Assembly: GCA_038211505.1 (NCBI GenBank)
Contig: JBBQVO010000001.1
Location: 1-62,992 of the forward strand
Length of the DNA: 62,992 bases
DNA from: JBBQVO01 sp038211505
Lineage (GTDB): Bacteria > Chloroflexota > Dehalococcoidia > DSTF01 > JACRBR01
Reading direction: 5' to 3'
The notes beneath the pieces were generated by a model. That model worked only from the letters and a program-made list of their open reading frames with translations, was not told the origin of the DNA and did not search any database. Below are positions 42,562-51,320 of the stretch, piece after piece. Numbering within the stretch: the first letter of the stretch is position 1; each line of letters begins with the position of its first letter. The position numbers were made by a program, and so were the translations under genes.

Positions 42562-45429
42562 CTACACCGGCTCCGCGAAGTCGAAGACTGCTTCTTCGAT
42601 CGCGAGCGGGCCCTTGGCTACTTCTAGTTCGCCCCAGGATGTGCCGGTTTTGATGTCGATCTTCAGGGGGACGACGAGATCGAGGGACTTCGGCATGATG
42701 CGCAGGCACATGTCGCGGACGTCGTCGATCTCGGCGCGTGGGCCCTCGAAGATCAGCTCGTCGTGCACCTGCAGGATCATCCGCGACTGCAGTTTGCGGT
42801 CGGTGATCTCGTCGTCAATGCGATTCATCGCCACCTTGATGATGTCGCTGGCGGCGCCTTGTACCGGCATGTTGATCGCCATGCGCTCACCCGACGCCCG
42901 GATCTGGAAGTTCGGCGATTTGATCTCCGGGATGTAGCGGCGGCGGCCCATCAGCGTCTCCACGTAGCCGAGGGTGCGACAGCTCTCGATCGTGCTGTCG
43001 CGCCAGGCGCGCACACGTTCGTACTTCTCGAAGTAGCGGCGGATGAAGGTGCCGGCTTCCTCGCGTGAGATGCGCTCCTTGTTCGAGAGGCCGAACTCGC
43101 TGAGGCCGTAGAGGACGCCGAAGTTGAAGACTTTGGCGCGGCGGCGCTGATCCGACGTGACCTCATCGATCGGCACGACGAAGACGTTGGATGCCGTCGC
43201 CGCGTGGATGTCCTCGTCCGACATGAAGGCTTCGATCAGCGCCGGATCCTGGCTGAGATGCGCCATGATGCGCAGCTCAATCTGCGAGTAGTCGGCGGCG
43301 AGCAGCATCGGCTGCTTGCCGATGTCGCGCGCGATGAAGGCGCCGCGGATGCGGTTGCCGTAGCCCGTGCGCACGGGAATGTTCTGGAGATTCGGGTCGA
43401 TCGACGAGAGGCGGCCCGTCGCGGCGGTCGCCTGGTTGAAGGTCGTGTGGATGCGATGCGTCTTCTCGTTGATCAGCGCCGGCAGCGCATCGACGTACGT
43501 GCCCTTGAGCTTCGAGATGCCGCGGTAGCGCATGATCAGGTCGACGACCGGGTGCACGCCGCGCAGCTGATCCATCGATACGGCGTCGGTGGTGTACCCG
43601 AGCTTCGTGCGGCGCGTCTTCGGCAGGCCGAGCTCATCGAAGAGGATCTGCGAGAGCTGCTGCGGCGACCCGATGTTGAATTCGTGGCCAACTTCGGCGT
43701 AGATCTCGCGCTCGATCGTCTCGAGCTCGTCATGCATCTCGCGCGACATATCGACGAGCGGCGCCGGATCGACGGCGACGCCGGTGCGCTCCATCGCCGC
43801 GAGCACGCACATCAGAGGCATCTCGACGTCGTCGAACAGCGGCCAGAGGTTGCGCGCCTTGAGCTCGCCCGAGAGCACGTCGGCGGCGCGCAGCTGCGCA
43901 TCGACCTGGCGGCAGCAGTAGTCGCGGGCGATATCGGTGCTGAGGGCCGAGAAGACGAGTTGCTTCTTGCCGGCCTTGCCGATCAGATCGATGAGCAGCG
44001 GGATGCGCATCTTGAGGCGGTCGAAGGCGAGGTTCTGGATCGAGATATTGGACTCGCCGAGCAGGTACGCCGCGAGCAGCGTATCGAAGCGCATGCCGCG
44101 CAGTGTGATGCCGCCGTCGGGTTCAGTTCCTCCGGACCTGCGGCGGTTGGCCATCACGAGGAAGTCGAAGTGGCCGTTGTGCGTGACCTTGTGCAGCTTC
44201 TCGTCTTCGAGGATCGGCCGCAGCGCGTCGAGCACGACGTCCTCCGCAAGTTGCGGCGTCGCGCCCAGCTCGGGGGTGTGGCCGATCGGGATGTCGGCGG
44301 CGGCGCCGGGCGCGGTGGCGATCGCGATGCCGATCAGAATGCCGCGCATGCCGTTGGCGTCGCTGTTCTCGACGTGGAGGGCGATGCGGCCCGCCGCCTT
44401 CGCCTCTTTCACGAACGCGGCGAGATCTTTCTTCGACGTGATCGTGCGGTAGGTGCTTTCTTCCGTCGTCGGGCCGACGACCTCCATCGGCGCGGTGGTC
44501 GATTCGACGGTCTCCGTGCCGAGCGATTCCGGCAGGCGGTTGACGAGTGTGCGGAACTCGAGATCGTGGAAGAGCGTCTCGACGCGCGCGCGGTCGAAGC
44601 CCTGTAGCCGGCATGCTTCTAGATCGAGCGTCGCCGGCACGTTGCGCTCGATCGTGGCCATCTCTTTGCTGTGTCGCGCCTCGCCTTCGTGCGCACGCAG
44701 ATTCTCACGCAGCTTGTCCGGCGTCACTTCGTCGATGCGGTCGTAGATTGCCTCGACGGTGCCGAATTGTTGCAACAGCTTCGTCGCCGTCTTCTCGCCG
44801 ATACCGGGGACGCCGGGGATGTTGTCGGACTTATCGCCCTGCAGCCCCTTGAAGTCGGCGATCTGCTCCGGCGTCAAGCCGTAGCGCTCGACGACGGCGG
44901 CGACGTTGTAGTTCGTCGCCGGCGCGCCCTTCACATATGGGCGGTAGAGATATGCGTCGACCCCGGGCTCAACGAGCTGCAGCAGATCCGTGTCAAGCGT
45001 GACGATCGCGACTTCGACGCCCTGCGCCTTCGCCTGCTTCGCCAGCGTGCCGATGACGTCATCGGCCTCGAAGCCCGGTTGCTCGAACACGGGCATATTG
45101 AAGGCGTCGATCACTTCGCGGATGCGGATCACCTGGCGGCGCAGATCATCGGGCATCGGCGCGCGCGTCGCCTTGTACGTGGCGTCTTTCTCGTGCCGGA
45201 ACGTCTTCGCCGGAGCATCGAGCGCGATGGCGGCGAGCGACGGCTTCAGCTCATCGAGAATGTTCAGGAAGACGCTCGTGAAGCCGTAGACCGCCGTCAC
45301 GATCTCGCCTGTGCGGCGCACCGTGAACTCCACCGCGCCCTGATTTCGCGATCCCTGGAACGCGAAGAAGGAGCGATAGATTAGGCTATGGCCATCGATG
45401 AGGACGAGGCGCGGCATGTCGTCGGGCAC
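42562..45429 (-). CDS. polA: DNA polymerase I
   Basis: A 955-residue family A polymerase. The 5'-3' exonuclease domain (residues ~1-300) opens LVLIDGHSLIYRSFFAFQGS. The 3'-5' exonuclease region is present but altered: motif I reads LHVENSDAN (351-) without the first Asp of DxE, while HNGHFDFLV keeps its Asp. Polymerase motif A is ADYSQIELRIMAHLSQD, motif B is RAKVFNFGVLYGLSEFG, motif C is QVHDELIFE. The annotated start is GTG 45429, with TATAAT 6 nt upstream (leaderless); an in-frame ATG is four codons on. Proofreading is probably weak or lost. Confidence 0.97.
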   Translation of the reverse strand: MPDDMPRLVLIDGHSLIYRSFFAFQGSRNQGAVEFTVRRTGEIVTAVYGFTSVFLNILDELKPSLAAIALDAPAKTFRHEKDATYKATRAPMPDDLRRQVIRIREVIDAFNMPVFEQPGFEADDVIGTLAKQAKAQGVEVAIVTLDTDLLQLVEPGVDAYLYRPYVKGAPATNYNVAAVVERYGLTPEQIADFKGLQGDKSDNIPGVPGIGEKTATKLLQQFGTVEAIYDRIDEVTPDKLRENLRAHEGEARHSKEMATIERNVPATLDLEACRLQGFDRARVETLFHDLEFRTLVNRLPESLGTETVESTTAPMEVVGPTTEESTYRTITSKKDLAAFVKEAKAAGRIALHVENSDANGMRGILIGIAIATAPGAAADIPIGHTPELGATPQLAEDVVLDALRPILEDEKLHKVTHNGHFDFLVMANRRRSGGTEPDGGITLRGMRFDTLLAAYLLGESNISIQNLAFDRLKMRIPLLIDLIGKAGKKQLVFSALSTDIARDYCCRQVDAQLRAADVLSGELKARNLWPLFDDVEMPLMCVLAAMERTGVAVDPAPLVDMSREMHDELETIEREIYAEVGHEFNIGSPQQLSQILFDELGLPKTRRTKLGYTTDAVSMDQLRGVHPVVDLIMRYRGISKLKGTYVDALPALINEKTHRIHTTFNQATAATGRLSSIDPNLQNIPVRTGYGNRIRGAFIARDIGKQPMLLAADYSQIELRIMAHLSQDPALIEAFMSDEDIHAATASNVFVVPIDEVTSDQRRRAKVFNFGVLYGLSEFGLSNKERISREEAGTFIRRYFEKYERVRAWRDSTIESCRTLGYVETLMGRRRYIPEIKSPNFQIRASGERMAINMPVQGAASDIIKVAMNRIDDEITDRKLQSRMILQVHDELIFEGPRAEIDDVRDMCLRIMPKSLDLVVPLKIDIKTGTSWGELEVAKGPLAIEEAVFDFAEPV

Positions 45430-45435
45430 GAAGTG

Positions 45436-45441
45436 ATTATA
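45436..45441 (-). promoter_or_regulatory. -10 box of a probable leaderless polA transcript
   Basis: Consensus TATAAT on the minus strand, 6 nt before the GTG at 45429. No -35 match and no ribosome binding site are seen. Confidence 0.5.
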
Positions 45442-45707
45442 ACGGGGGATGCCGCTTGAGATTGGTCGCGGTCGACGACGCCGCGGGCTAGAACGTTACC
45501 TCGCGACCGTGCTAGAATCCGCCACCGGTGACGCATCCACGGTCGGCCGCAGCCGGTCTCCCGCGCCATCCGCCTGTCGGCTCTGCACCTCTGGGGGGTC
45601 GAGAATCTCGCGCACACTCGATCTCCTGGCAATGCCAAAGCGAGGATCGGCACAGAACTCTGAATAATCGAGAGAGACAGCAAGTTTCAGTTCAACGGGA
45701 GGAGACG

Positions 45708-46781
45708 ATGACGACGGCGATTATGGACACGCAGAAGGCGGAGGCGTTCGCGGGGCATATGGTCGGGATGCTGAACGGGGCGTTGACGACGCTGCTCGTC
45801 AGCGTCGGCCACCGGACGGAGTTGTTCGACAAGCTCGCGGGCATGGCGCCCGCGACCAGCGCCGAGATCGCAAAGGCGGCGGGCCTCAACGAGCGCTACG
45901 TGCGCGAGTGGCTCGGCGGCATGACGGCGGCGCGCATCATGGAGCACGACGCCGGGAAGGGCACGTACTGGTTGCCGGCGGAGCATGCGGCATCGATCAC
46001 GCGGGCGGCTGGCCCGGGTAACCTGGCGACGCTGGCGGAGTTCCTCTCGCTGTTCGGCAACGTCGAGGATCAGATTGTCGACGCCTTCCGCAACGGTGGC
46101 GGCGTGCCGTACTCGGCGTACCCGAAGTTTCAGGAGCTGATGTCGCACGAGAGCGGCCAGGTGTTCGACGCGACGCTGATCAACGTCACATTGCCGATGA
46201 TCGACGGTCTGATCGACGGACTGCGGTCCGGCATCGATGTCGCGGACGTCGGTTGCGGCGCGGGCCACGCGATCAACCTGATGGCGCGCGAGTTCGGCTC
46301 GAGCCGCTTCACGGGGCTCGACTTCTCGGACGAAGGGCTCGGGCGCGGTCGCGGGGAGGCGAAGGAATGGGGCCTGACGAACGCGAAGTTCGAGGCGAAG
46401 GACGTCTCGACGCTCGATGGCTCGACGAAGTACGACCTGATCACCGCCTTCGACTCGATCCACGACCAGGCGCGGCCGCGCGCGGTCCTCAAGGGCATCC
46501 ACGACTCGCTCAAGCCGGGCGGCGTCTTCCTGATGGTGGACATCGCCGCCGACAGCACGCACGCCGGCAACATGGATCACCCGCTGGGCGCCGGGTTCTA
46601 CGCCGTGTCGACGTTCCACTGCATGACGGTCTCGCTGGCGCTCGGTGGCGAAGGCCTCGGCACGATGTGGGGCATTCAGAAGGCGCAGGAATTGCTCGCG
46701 GAAGCCGGTTTCACGAGCGTCGACGTGCGGAACGTCGAGGACGACATGCAGAATGCGTACTACATCTGCCGAGCAGGATAA
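45708..46781 (+). CDS. SAM-dependent methyltransferase with N-terminal winged helix
   Basis: A 357-residue class I methyltransferase. Residues ~15-95 form a winged-helix dimerisation domain (SAEIAKAAGLNERYVREWLG). The SAM motif is VADVGCGAGHAINLMA (~residue 180), then TGLDFSDEGLGRGRGEAKEW and ITAFDSIHDQARPRAVL. The layout matches the Rv2258c-like methyltransferase family. Start ATG with GGGAGGAG. The ABM-domain gene follows after 56 bp. Substrate unknown. Confidence 0.85.
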   Translation: MTTAIMDTQKAEAFAGHMVGMLNGALTTLLVSVGHRTELFDKLAGMAPATSAEIAKAAGLNERYVREWLGGMTAARIMEHDAGKGTYWLPAEHAASITRAAGPGNLATLAEFLSLFGNVEDQIVDAFRNGGGVPYSAYPKFQELMSHESGQVFDATLINVTLPMIDGLIDGLRSGIDVADVGCGAGHAINLMAREFGSSRFTGLDFSDEGLGRGRGEAKEWGLTNAKFEAKDVSTLDGSTKYDLITAFDSIHDQARPRAVLKGIHDSLKPGGVFLMVDIAADSTHAGNMDHPLGAGFYAVSTFHCMTVSLALGGEGLGTMWGIQKAQELLAEAGFTSVDVRNVEDDMQNAYYICRAG

Positions 46782-46837
46782 TCGCGTGTGGATTCGGTCG
46801 CAGGAACGATGCAGTAGTTCGACGAAGGAGAACGACG

Positions 46838-47128
46838 ATGTTTGGGACAGTGGCGAAATGCAAGACCAAGCCAGGAAAGCGGGACGAAGTCATCAAGACG
46901 CTGATGAGCGACGACCGGCCGGTGAAGGGGATGCAGGCGGCGTACATCTATGAGACCGGCGCCGACGAAGTGTTCATGGTGGGTGTGTTCGCTGACGAGG
47001 CGACGTATCGCGCCAATGCGTCCGATCCGGAGCAGGACAAGGAGTACCGCAAGCTCCGCGACTTGCTCGTCGAGGATCCGGAGTGGCACGACGGCAACAT
47101 CGTCCCCTGGCCCGGGAACAAGAAGTAG
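46838..47128 (+). CDS. ABM-domain (antibiotic biosynthesis monooxygenase-like) small protein
   Basis: A 96-residue dimeric ferredoxin-like fold protein: GTVAKCKTKPGKRDEVIKTL at the first strand and helix, and IYETGADEVFMVGVFADEAT at the later strands. ATG with AAGGAG. No catalytic residues can be assigned. Follows the methyltransferase gene. Confidence 0.7.
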   Translation: MFGTVAKCKTKPGKRDEVIKTLMSDDRPVKGMQAAYIYETGADEVFMVGVFADEATYRANASDPEQDKEYRKLRDLLVEDPEWHDGNIVPWPGNKK

Positions 47129-47162
47129 CGGTTCCTTCTCACCCATACGCAGGGCATACTCA

Positions 47163-47191
47163 GACAGGACGGCCAATGCGGCCGTCCTGTC
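47163..47191. terminator. Strong 12-bp hairpin between genes (terminator-like or repeat)
   Basis: GACAGGACGGCC, loop AATGC, GGCCGTCCTGTC: a perfect 12-bp stem 34 bp after the ABM gene stop. There is no T-tract, so factor-independent termination is uncertain. Confidence 0.45.
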
Positions 47192-47235
47192 CGTCGCCTT
47201 GGCGATGCATTTGCGACATAACGAAGGAGCGCCAG

Positions 47236-48036
47236 ATGCCCGACTACGAGCACATTCTGTATGAGAATCGCGGCGCTGTGGCGCTGATCACGCTGAACCG
47301 GCCGGAACGGCTCAACGCATGGACGCAGCGGATGGAGAACGAGTTCATCGACGCGATCAACTTCGCGTCGGCTGACGCTGGCGTCGGGTGCATCGTGATT
47401 ACCGGCGCTGGACGCGGCTTCTGCGCCGGAGCTGATATCGGCGGTTGGGATCGCGGCCTCAAGGGCGAAGCGCCGGCACGTCCATCCAAGATGCTGCAGG
47501 AGGGCGGCAGCCCCGAAGTGCCGATCACGCTGCAGCGCGGCAAGCCGACGATCTGCGCGGTCAACGGACCAAGCGTCGGCGTCGGGCTGACGATGACGAT
47601 GGCCTGCGATATCCGCATCGCGTCGACCGCGGCGCGCTTCTCGGCGCGCTTCGTGCGCGTCGGGCTGACGCCGGAGTGCGGCAGCACACGCTACTTGCCG
47701 GCAGTCGTCGGCCTGCCGAACGCGCTCTTCATGACGCTCACAGGCCGCATCATCGACGCCGATGAGGCGCTGCGGCGTGGCGTCGTCGATCGACTCGTCG
47801 AGCCGGATCAGCTGATGCCGGAAGCGATGAAACTTGCCGAGGAGATCGCCGCGAACCCGCGTGAGGCGATCTGGGCGGCGAAGCGGATGCTGCATCTCAA
47901 CGCCGTCGAGCAGGATCTGCGGCGCGTCGTGACGATGGAGTGCTACTCAATCCGCGAGCGCCAGACCGAGCCGGATCACAAGGAAGCGGTGACGGCGTTC
48001 ATGGAGAAGCGGGAGCCGATCTTCAACCGAACGTAA
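47236..48036 (+). CDS. Enoyl-CoA hydratase/isomerase-family protein
   Basis: A 266-residue crotonase. RGAVALITLNRPERLNAWTQ opens the fold; the oxyanion-hole strands GFCAGADIGGWD (~residue 65) and VNGPSVGVGLTMTMACDIRI (~residue 110) are present. The catalytic acids normally in the ARFGLPE..G region appear as VGLTPECGST. ATG with AAGGAG. Likely acts on an unsaturated acyl-CoA; exact substrate unknown. Confidence 0.88.
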   Translation: MPDYEHILYENRGAVALITLNRPERLNAWTQRMENEFIDAINFASADAGVGCIVITGAGRGFCAGADIGGWDRGLKGEAPARPSKMLQEGGSPEVPITLQRGKPTICAVNGPSVGVGLTMTMACDIRIASTAARFSARFVRVGLTPECGSTRYLPAVVGLPNALFMTLTGRIIDADEALRRGVVDRLVEPDQLMPEAMKLAEEIAANPREAIWAAKRMLHLNAVEQDLRRVVTMECYSIRERQTEPDHKEAVTAFMEKREPIFNRT

Positions 48037-48038
48037 GG

Positions 48039-48112
48039 AAACCGCGGATTACACGGATTTCGCGGAAGAGTCCAGAAGGGAACCACAGATTTCACAGATT
48101 TTCACAGATGGG
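48039..48112. repeat. CACAGATTTCACAGATT low-complexity repeats
   Basis: Runs of AACCACAGATTTCACAGATT and AACCGCGGATTACACGGATT between enoyl-CoA hydratase and the thioesterase gene. The same style occurs at 245-295, 39407-39433 and 50248-50290. Confidence 0.65.
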
Positions 48113-48187
48113 ATGGCTCGGGCGATCGACTGTGATGATCCGGAGCGATCGGCAGAACGACGAGAATCTGTTGACGCGCTGTGAACT

Positions 48188-49057
48188 ATGAGCGCTGAAC
48201 TCCCGACCGTACCCTCGTACCAAGAGCTGTTGGCGACGTTTGCGGCGGAGTTGCACGTCGAGCCGCAGGGCGACGATCTCTTTCTTGGTGCGACGGATAC
48301 CGATCGCGAGTGGGGGCGCGTGTTCGGCGGGCTGGTGCTCGGGCAGGCGGCCCTCGCGGCCGGGCGGACGGCGCCGGATCCGACGTTGCATTCGCTGCAC
48401 GCCTACTTCTTGCGCGGCGGCGAGCCGGGCACGCCGATCGAGTACATGGTCGAGCGTGTGCGCGACGGTCGTTCGTTCACGTCGCGGCGCGTGCTGGCGC
48501 GACAGGGCGGTAAGCCGATCTGCGACGTGACCGTGAGCTTCGTGCATCCGGAGGACGGCATCTCGCACAACGATCCGATGCCGGACGTTCCCGATCCCGA
48601 GACCCTGCAAGACGCGCGCGAGCAGTACCCGTTACAGGACGGCACGTTGTGGCCGCTCGGCCCGGTCGAGTGGCGCGTGCTGCAGCCCTTCGATGAGATT
48701 GCGAAGCCCGGCGAACGCACAGAGGTCCGGGAGTGGTTCCGCTTCCGCGCGCCGCTGCCGGATGATCCGCAGTTGCACGCGGCAGCGTTGGCCTGGTGCA
48801 GTGACACGGGATCGTTCAGCGGCATCGAACGACGCTACGGCTGGGAGGGCGTCAGCCACAAGGCGTCGGCGAGCCTCGACCACGCGTTCTGGCTGCATCG
48901 TCCCGTGCGCCTCGACGGCTGGTTCTTGATGGTGACCGATACGCCGGTCGCCCACGCCTCGCGCGCGCTCACGATGCGCCGCTTCTACGCACGCGATGGC
49001 GCGCAGATCGCGACGATGGCGCAAGAGGCGGTGTTCCGCAAAGAGCGCCCGGCTTGA
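48188..49057 (+). CDS. Acyl-CoA thioesterase II (TesB-like)
   Basis: A 289-residue double-hotdog thioesterase that hydrolyses acyl-CoA to free acid and CoA. GRVFGGLVLGQAALAAGRTA and HSLHAYFLRGGEPGTPIEY are the TesB first-hotdog signatures, and the later GVSHKASASLDHAFWLHRPV carries the catalytic-Asp segment. Start ATG. Its TGA overlaps the TTG start of the next gene by TTGA. Confidence 0.9.
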   Translation: MSAELPTVPSYQELLATFAAELHVEPQGDDLFLGATDTDREWGRVFGGLVLGQAALAAGRTAPDPTLHSLHAYFLRGGEPGTPIEYMVERVRDGRSFTSRRVLARQGGKPICDVTVSFVHPEDGISHNDPMPDVPDPETLQDAREQYPLQDGTLWPLGPVEWRVLQPFDEIAKPGERTEVREWFRFRAPLPDDPQLHAAALAWCSDTGSFSGIERRYGWEGVSHKASASLDHAFWLHRPVRLDGWFLMVTDTPVAHASRALTMRRFYARDGAQIATMAQEAVFRKERPA

Positions 49058-49565
49058 CGACGCACGCCGCTCAACGAGGCGCACCAATCGCGACGCTGCA
49101 CATGATCTGCGGGTTGCCTTGTGCGGGCAAGACGACGCTTGCGAAGCAGATCGAGCCTGAGCGCTCTGCGGTGCGGTTGACGCCGGACGAATGGCTCGTT
49201 CGCCTGCTCCCGCCGGGTTACACGCCCGACGATCTCGACGCCGCTCGCGATCCGATCGAGAGCGTCTTGTGGGACCTCGCGGTACGCCTGCTGACGCTGG
49301 CGTCGACGTGATCATCGACTTCGGGTTCTGGATCCGCGAGGAGCGTGAAGGATTTCGTGAGCGGGCCGCGGCATTGGGTGCGCGCACCGAGCTGCATTTC
49401 TGCGACGCGCCGCTCGATGTGCTGCTGTCGCGGTTGGCTGTCCGCAACGTCGAGTTGCCGCCGGGGACGTTCTGGATCGATCCGCAGCGAGTGCCGGCGT
49501 GGTTCGAGATGTTCGAGCCGCCGGCGGCGGATGAGCTCCTGCCTCGGGAGCCGGGCGCGATGTAG
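49054..49565 (+). pseudogene. P-loop kinase/ATPase (AAA_33-like), single-base frameshift
   Basis: The first frame (49054-49311, TTG start) has the Walker A HMICGLPCAGKTTLAKQIEP and ends LLTLAST. The continuation GVDVIIDFGFWIREEREGFR onward is in the next frame, closing at 49565. One extra G near 49299 (ctggc to ctgggc) would restore one 170-residue protein. Small-molecule kinases with this GLPxAGKTT start act on antibiotics, sugars or nucleosides. Either a recent pseudogene or a sequencing error in a G run. Confidence 0.65.
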
Positions 49566-49584
49566 AACAGCCGTCCTCGGCTGT
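49562..49584 (+). repeat. REP-like hairpin with GTAG foot that includes a stop codon
   Basis: GTAG (49562-49565), A, then ACAGCCG, loop TCCT, CGGCTGT. The TAG of the foot is the stop of the kinase frame. Confidence 0.65.
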
Positions 49585-49630
49585 CCGACGGCTCTCTTAG
49601 CGCCGTCACAATGATCGTCGCTCTGGCCGC

Positions 49631-49723
49631 ACCGCCGAGGCGGCCGTGCCACGTGCGAAGGATCAGATGCCTGCCCGGGCGAGGCGTTTCGTTTCCTACG
49701 CGGACAGGTCTAAAGACCCGTCC
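49631..49723. repeat. GGCGGCC repeat and GGACAGGTCT hairpin
   Basis: 49631-49658 is a CGCCGAGGCGGCCGTGCCAC repeat (relative of 37506). 49702-49723 is GGACAGGTCT-AA-AGACCCGTCC, with one mismatch to the stem at 5970. Confidence 0.5.
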
Positions 49724-49758
49724 ATACAGGGCTCTGCGTGCCCCGACCTGTCGTCGCT

Positions 49759-50235
49759 CTACACGCTCAACGACCGCACCATCGCGATCTCGTTGCAGCC
49801 GGGGAATTTCGGGCAGCGGTAGCATTCGCCCCAGACTTTGCGCGGCAGCGTCATCACGTCAGCCTGCGCGAAGCCGAGCTTCTCGAAGAAGCCGGGGCGG
49901 TACGTGAGCGCGAACGCCGTCGCGAGGCCGATGTCGCGCGCTTCGTCGAGGCATGCGTTGACGATGCGTTGGCCGAGCCCGTGGCCCTGCATGTCTTCGC
50001 GCACGGCGAGCGATTTGATCTCGCCGAGATCGGCCCAGAGGAGGTGCAGGCCGCCGCAGGCGACCGTCTCGCCCGTTCCGTCGCGGACGACGTAGAAGTC
50101 GCGCAGGTTCTCATAGACCTCGGCCATCGTGCGCGGCAGCATCTCGCCTTTGCGCGCGAATGTGTTGACGAGATCGTGAATCGCCTGCGCGTCTGCGATC
50201 GATGCGCGAAGGAGGATTGTTGTTGTGACTGACAT
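49759..50235 (-). CDS. Short N-acetylglutamate synthase-like GNAT acetyltransferase
   Basis: A 158-residue GNAT protein. The acetyl-CoA motif is VREDMQGHGLGQRIVNACLD, and the C-terminal Cys pair RCPKFPGCNEIAM is typical of the short, free-standing N-acetylglutamate synthases (ArgA-like, Rv2747 type), which acetylate glutamate at the head of arginine synthesis. The start at ATG 50235 follows the GAGG intergenic repeat. No arg genes are in the window, so the assignment is by sequence only. Confidence 0.7.
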   Translation of the reverse strand: MSVTTTILLRASIADAQAIHDLVNTFARKGEMLPRTMAEVYENLRDFYVVRDGTGETVACGGLHLLWADLGEIKSLAVREDMQGHGLGQRIVNACLDEARDIGLATAFALTYRPGFFEKLGFAQADVMTLPRKVWGECYRCPKFPGCNEIAMVRSLSV

Positions 50236-50247
50236 TGTCTTCCTCGA

Positions 50248-50290
50248 GGGAACCACAGATTTCACGGAGTCTCACAGATTGGGAACGCTG
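50248..50290. repeat. ACCACAGATTTCACGGAGTC low-complexity repeat
   Basis: A run like the block at 48079-48112, located directly upstream of the acetyltransferase gene. Confidence 0.6.
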
Positions 50291-50331
50291 TTGGGAACGT
50301 GCGCCATCCGTGGTTGCAATTCTTGAATGTG

Positions 50332-51168
50332 TTATTCGCTGAGCCAGTTGAGGCGCCGCCCGACGCGCACGAAGAAGTCGCCGGGCGGCCCAAGACGCAG
50401 AAAACGCGCCGAGTGCTCGCTCGTACGGACGCGCACGACATCGCCGCCCGAGAGATCGAGATCGGGCTGGCCATCGATGCTGAGGATCGCGCTCTGCCGC
50501 GCCGCAATCTCGATCTCGACGATCGATCCCTCCGGCAGCACGAGGCTGTTCGCCGGCGCCAGATGCGGCGCGACGGGCGTAACGATGATCTCGTGCGACT
50601 CCGGATGCAGGATCGGGCCGCCGACGCTGAGTGAGTACGCCGTGCTGCCCGTCGCCGTCGCGGCGATGACGCCGTCGGCGCGATAGCTGCCGATCAGCGT
50701 GCTGTCAGCGCGCACGGTGAACTGCACCGTGCGGCCGATCTGCGAGCGTCCGACGACGACGTCGTTGAGCGCGTGAAAGTGCTCGTTCATCTCGACGCCG
50801 GAGCGATACGTCTCCGTCTCGATCATCGCGCGCGTCTCGACGCGGCCGGCGCCCGCGACGATCTCATCGAGGCGCTCGAACAGTTGCGCGACGCTCACTT
50901 CAGTGAGAAAGCCGAGGCGGCCGAGGTTCACGCCCAGCAGCGTCACCGGGTGCGGCACGACGAAGCGGGCGGCGCGCAGCACAGTGCCATCGCCGCCGCA
51001 GCAGATCAGCAGCTCGGTGCCGTCGATATGCTCCGCCGGCGCGCCTTCATCCCAGGCCGACGCCACCCAGACATCCTTGACCGTGGACGCGAGTCGATGG
51101 CGCACCTGCTCGGCAACGGTGCGCGCCGCCTCCGATTTCGGATGGAATGTGACGCCGATCTTGTCCAC
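50332..51168 (-). CDS. nadK: NAD kinase
   Basis: A 278-residue ATP-NAD kinase that makes NADP. LLICCGGDGTVLRAARFVVP is the GGDG catalytic loop (Asp ~60) and NDVVVGRSQIGR the NE/D loop; GVIAATATGSTAYSLSVGGP and the C-terminal beta-rich domain follow. The start was set at GTG 51168, with TATCGT 6 nt upstream. The in-frame ATG at 51213 would add a Pro-rich tail that looks untranslated. Confidence 0.95.
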   Translation of the reverse strand: MDKIGVTFHPKSEAARTVAEQVRHRLASTVKDVWVASAWDEGAPAEHIDGTELLICCGGDGTVLRAARFVVPHPVTLLGVNLGRLGFLTEVSVAQLFERLDEIVAGAGRVETRAMIETETYRSGVEMNEHFHALNDVVVGRSQIGRTVQFTVRADSTLIGSYRADGVIAATATGSTAYSLSVGGPILHPESHEIIVTPVAPHLAPANSLVLPEGSIVEIEIAARQSAILSIDGQPDLDLSGGDVVRVRTSEHSARFLRLGPPGDFFVRVGRRLNWLSE

Positions 51169-51174
51169 GCAGGA

Positions 51175-51180
51175 ACGATA
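51175..51180 (-). promoter_or_regulatory. -10-like box of a probable leaderless nadK transcript
   Basis: TATCGT on the minus strand, 6 nt before the GTG at 51168. No ribosome binding site. Confidence 0.4.
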
Positions 51181-51261
51181 GCACGGGGGTGGCGGTTTCC
51201 TCGACTTCGGCACGGTGCGACGAAGGATGCGTTACGGAGGCGTTCCTGGTTCGACGCGATG

Positions 51262-51295
51262 TTGGAAGTTGGATGTTAGAGGCTGGATGTCCGGA
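51262..51295. repeat. GTTGGAAGTTGGATGTTAG repeat
   Basis: Two-and-a-half units of GTTGGA, the complement of the block at 3264-3302. The tlyA-nadK gap is 152 bp. Confidence 0.5.
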
Positions 51296-51320
51296 GTTCG
51301 GGGTCTACCTCCGCTATCTG

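Noticed and set aside
43204..44607. 467-residue plus-strand frame opposite polA
   Set aside because: Shadow frame with Arg/Val/Glu-rich non-protein-like text; polA is unambiguous on the minus strand.
47163..47191. Classified as a classical rho-independent terminator with certainty
   Set aside because: The stem is strong, but there is no T-tract; kept as a low-confidence terminator-like hairpin.
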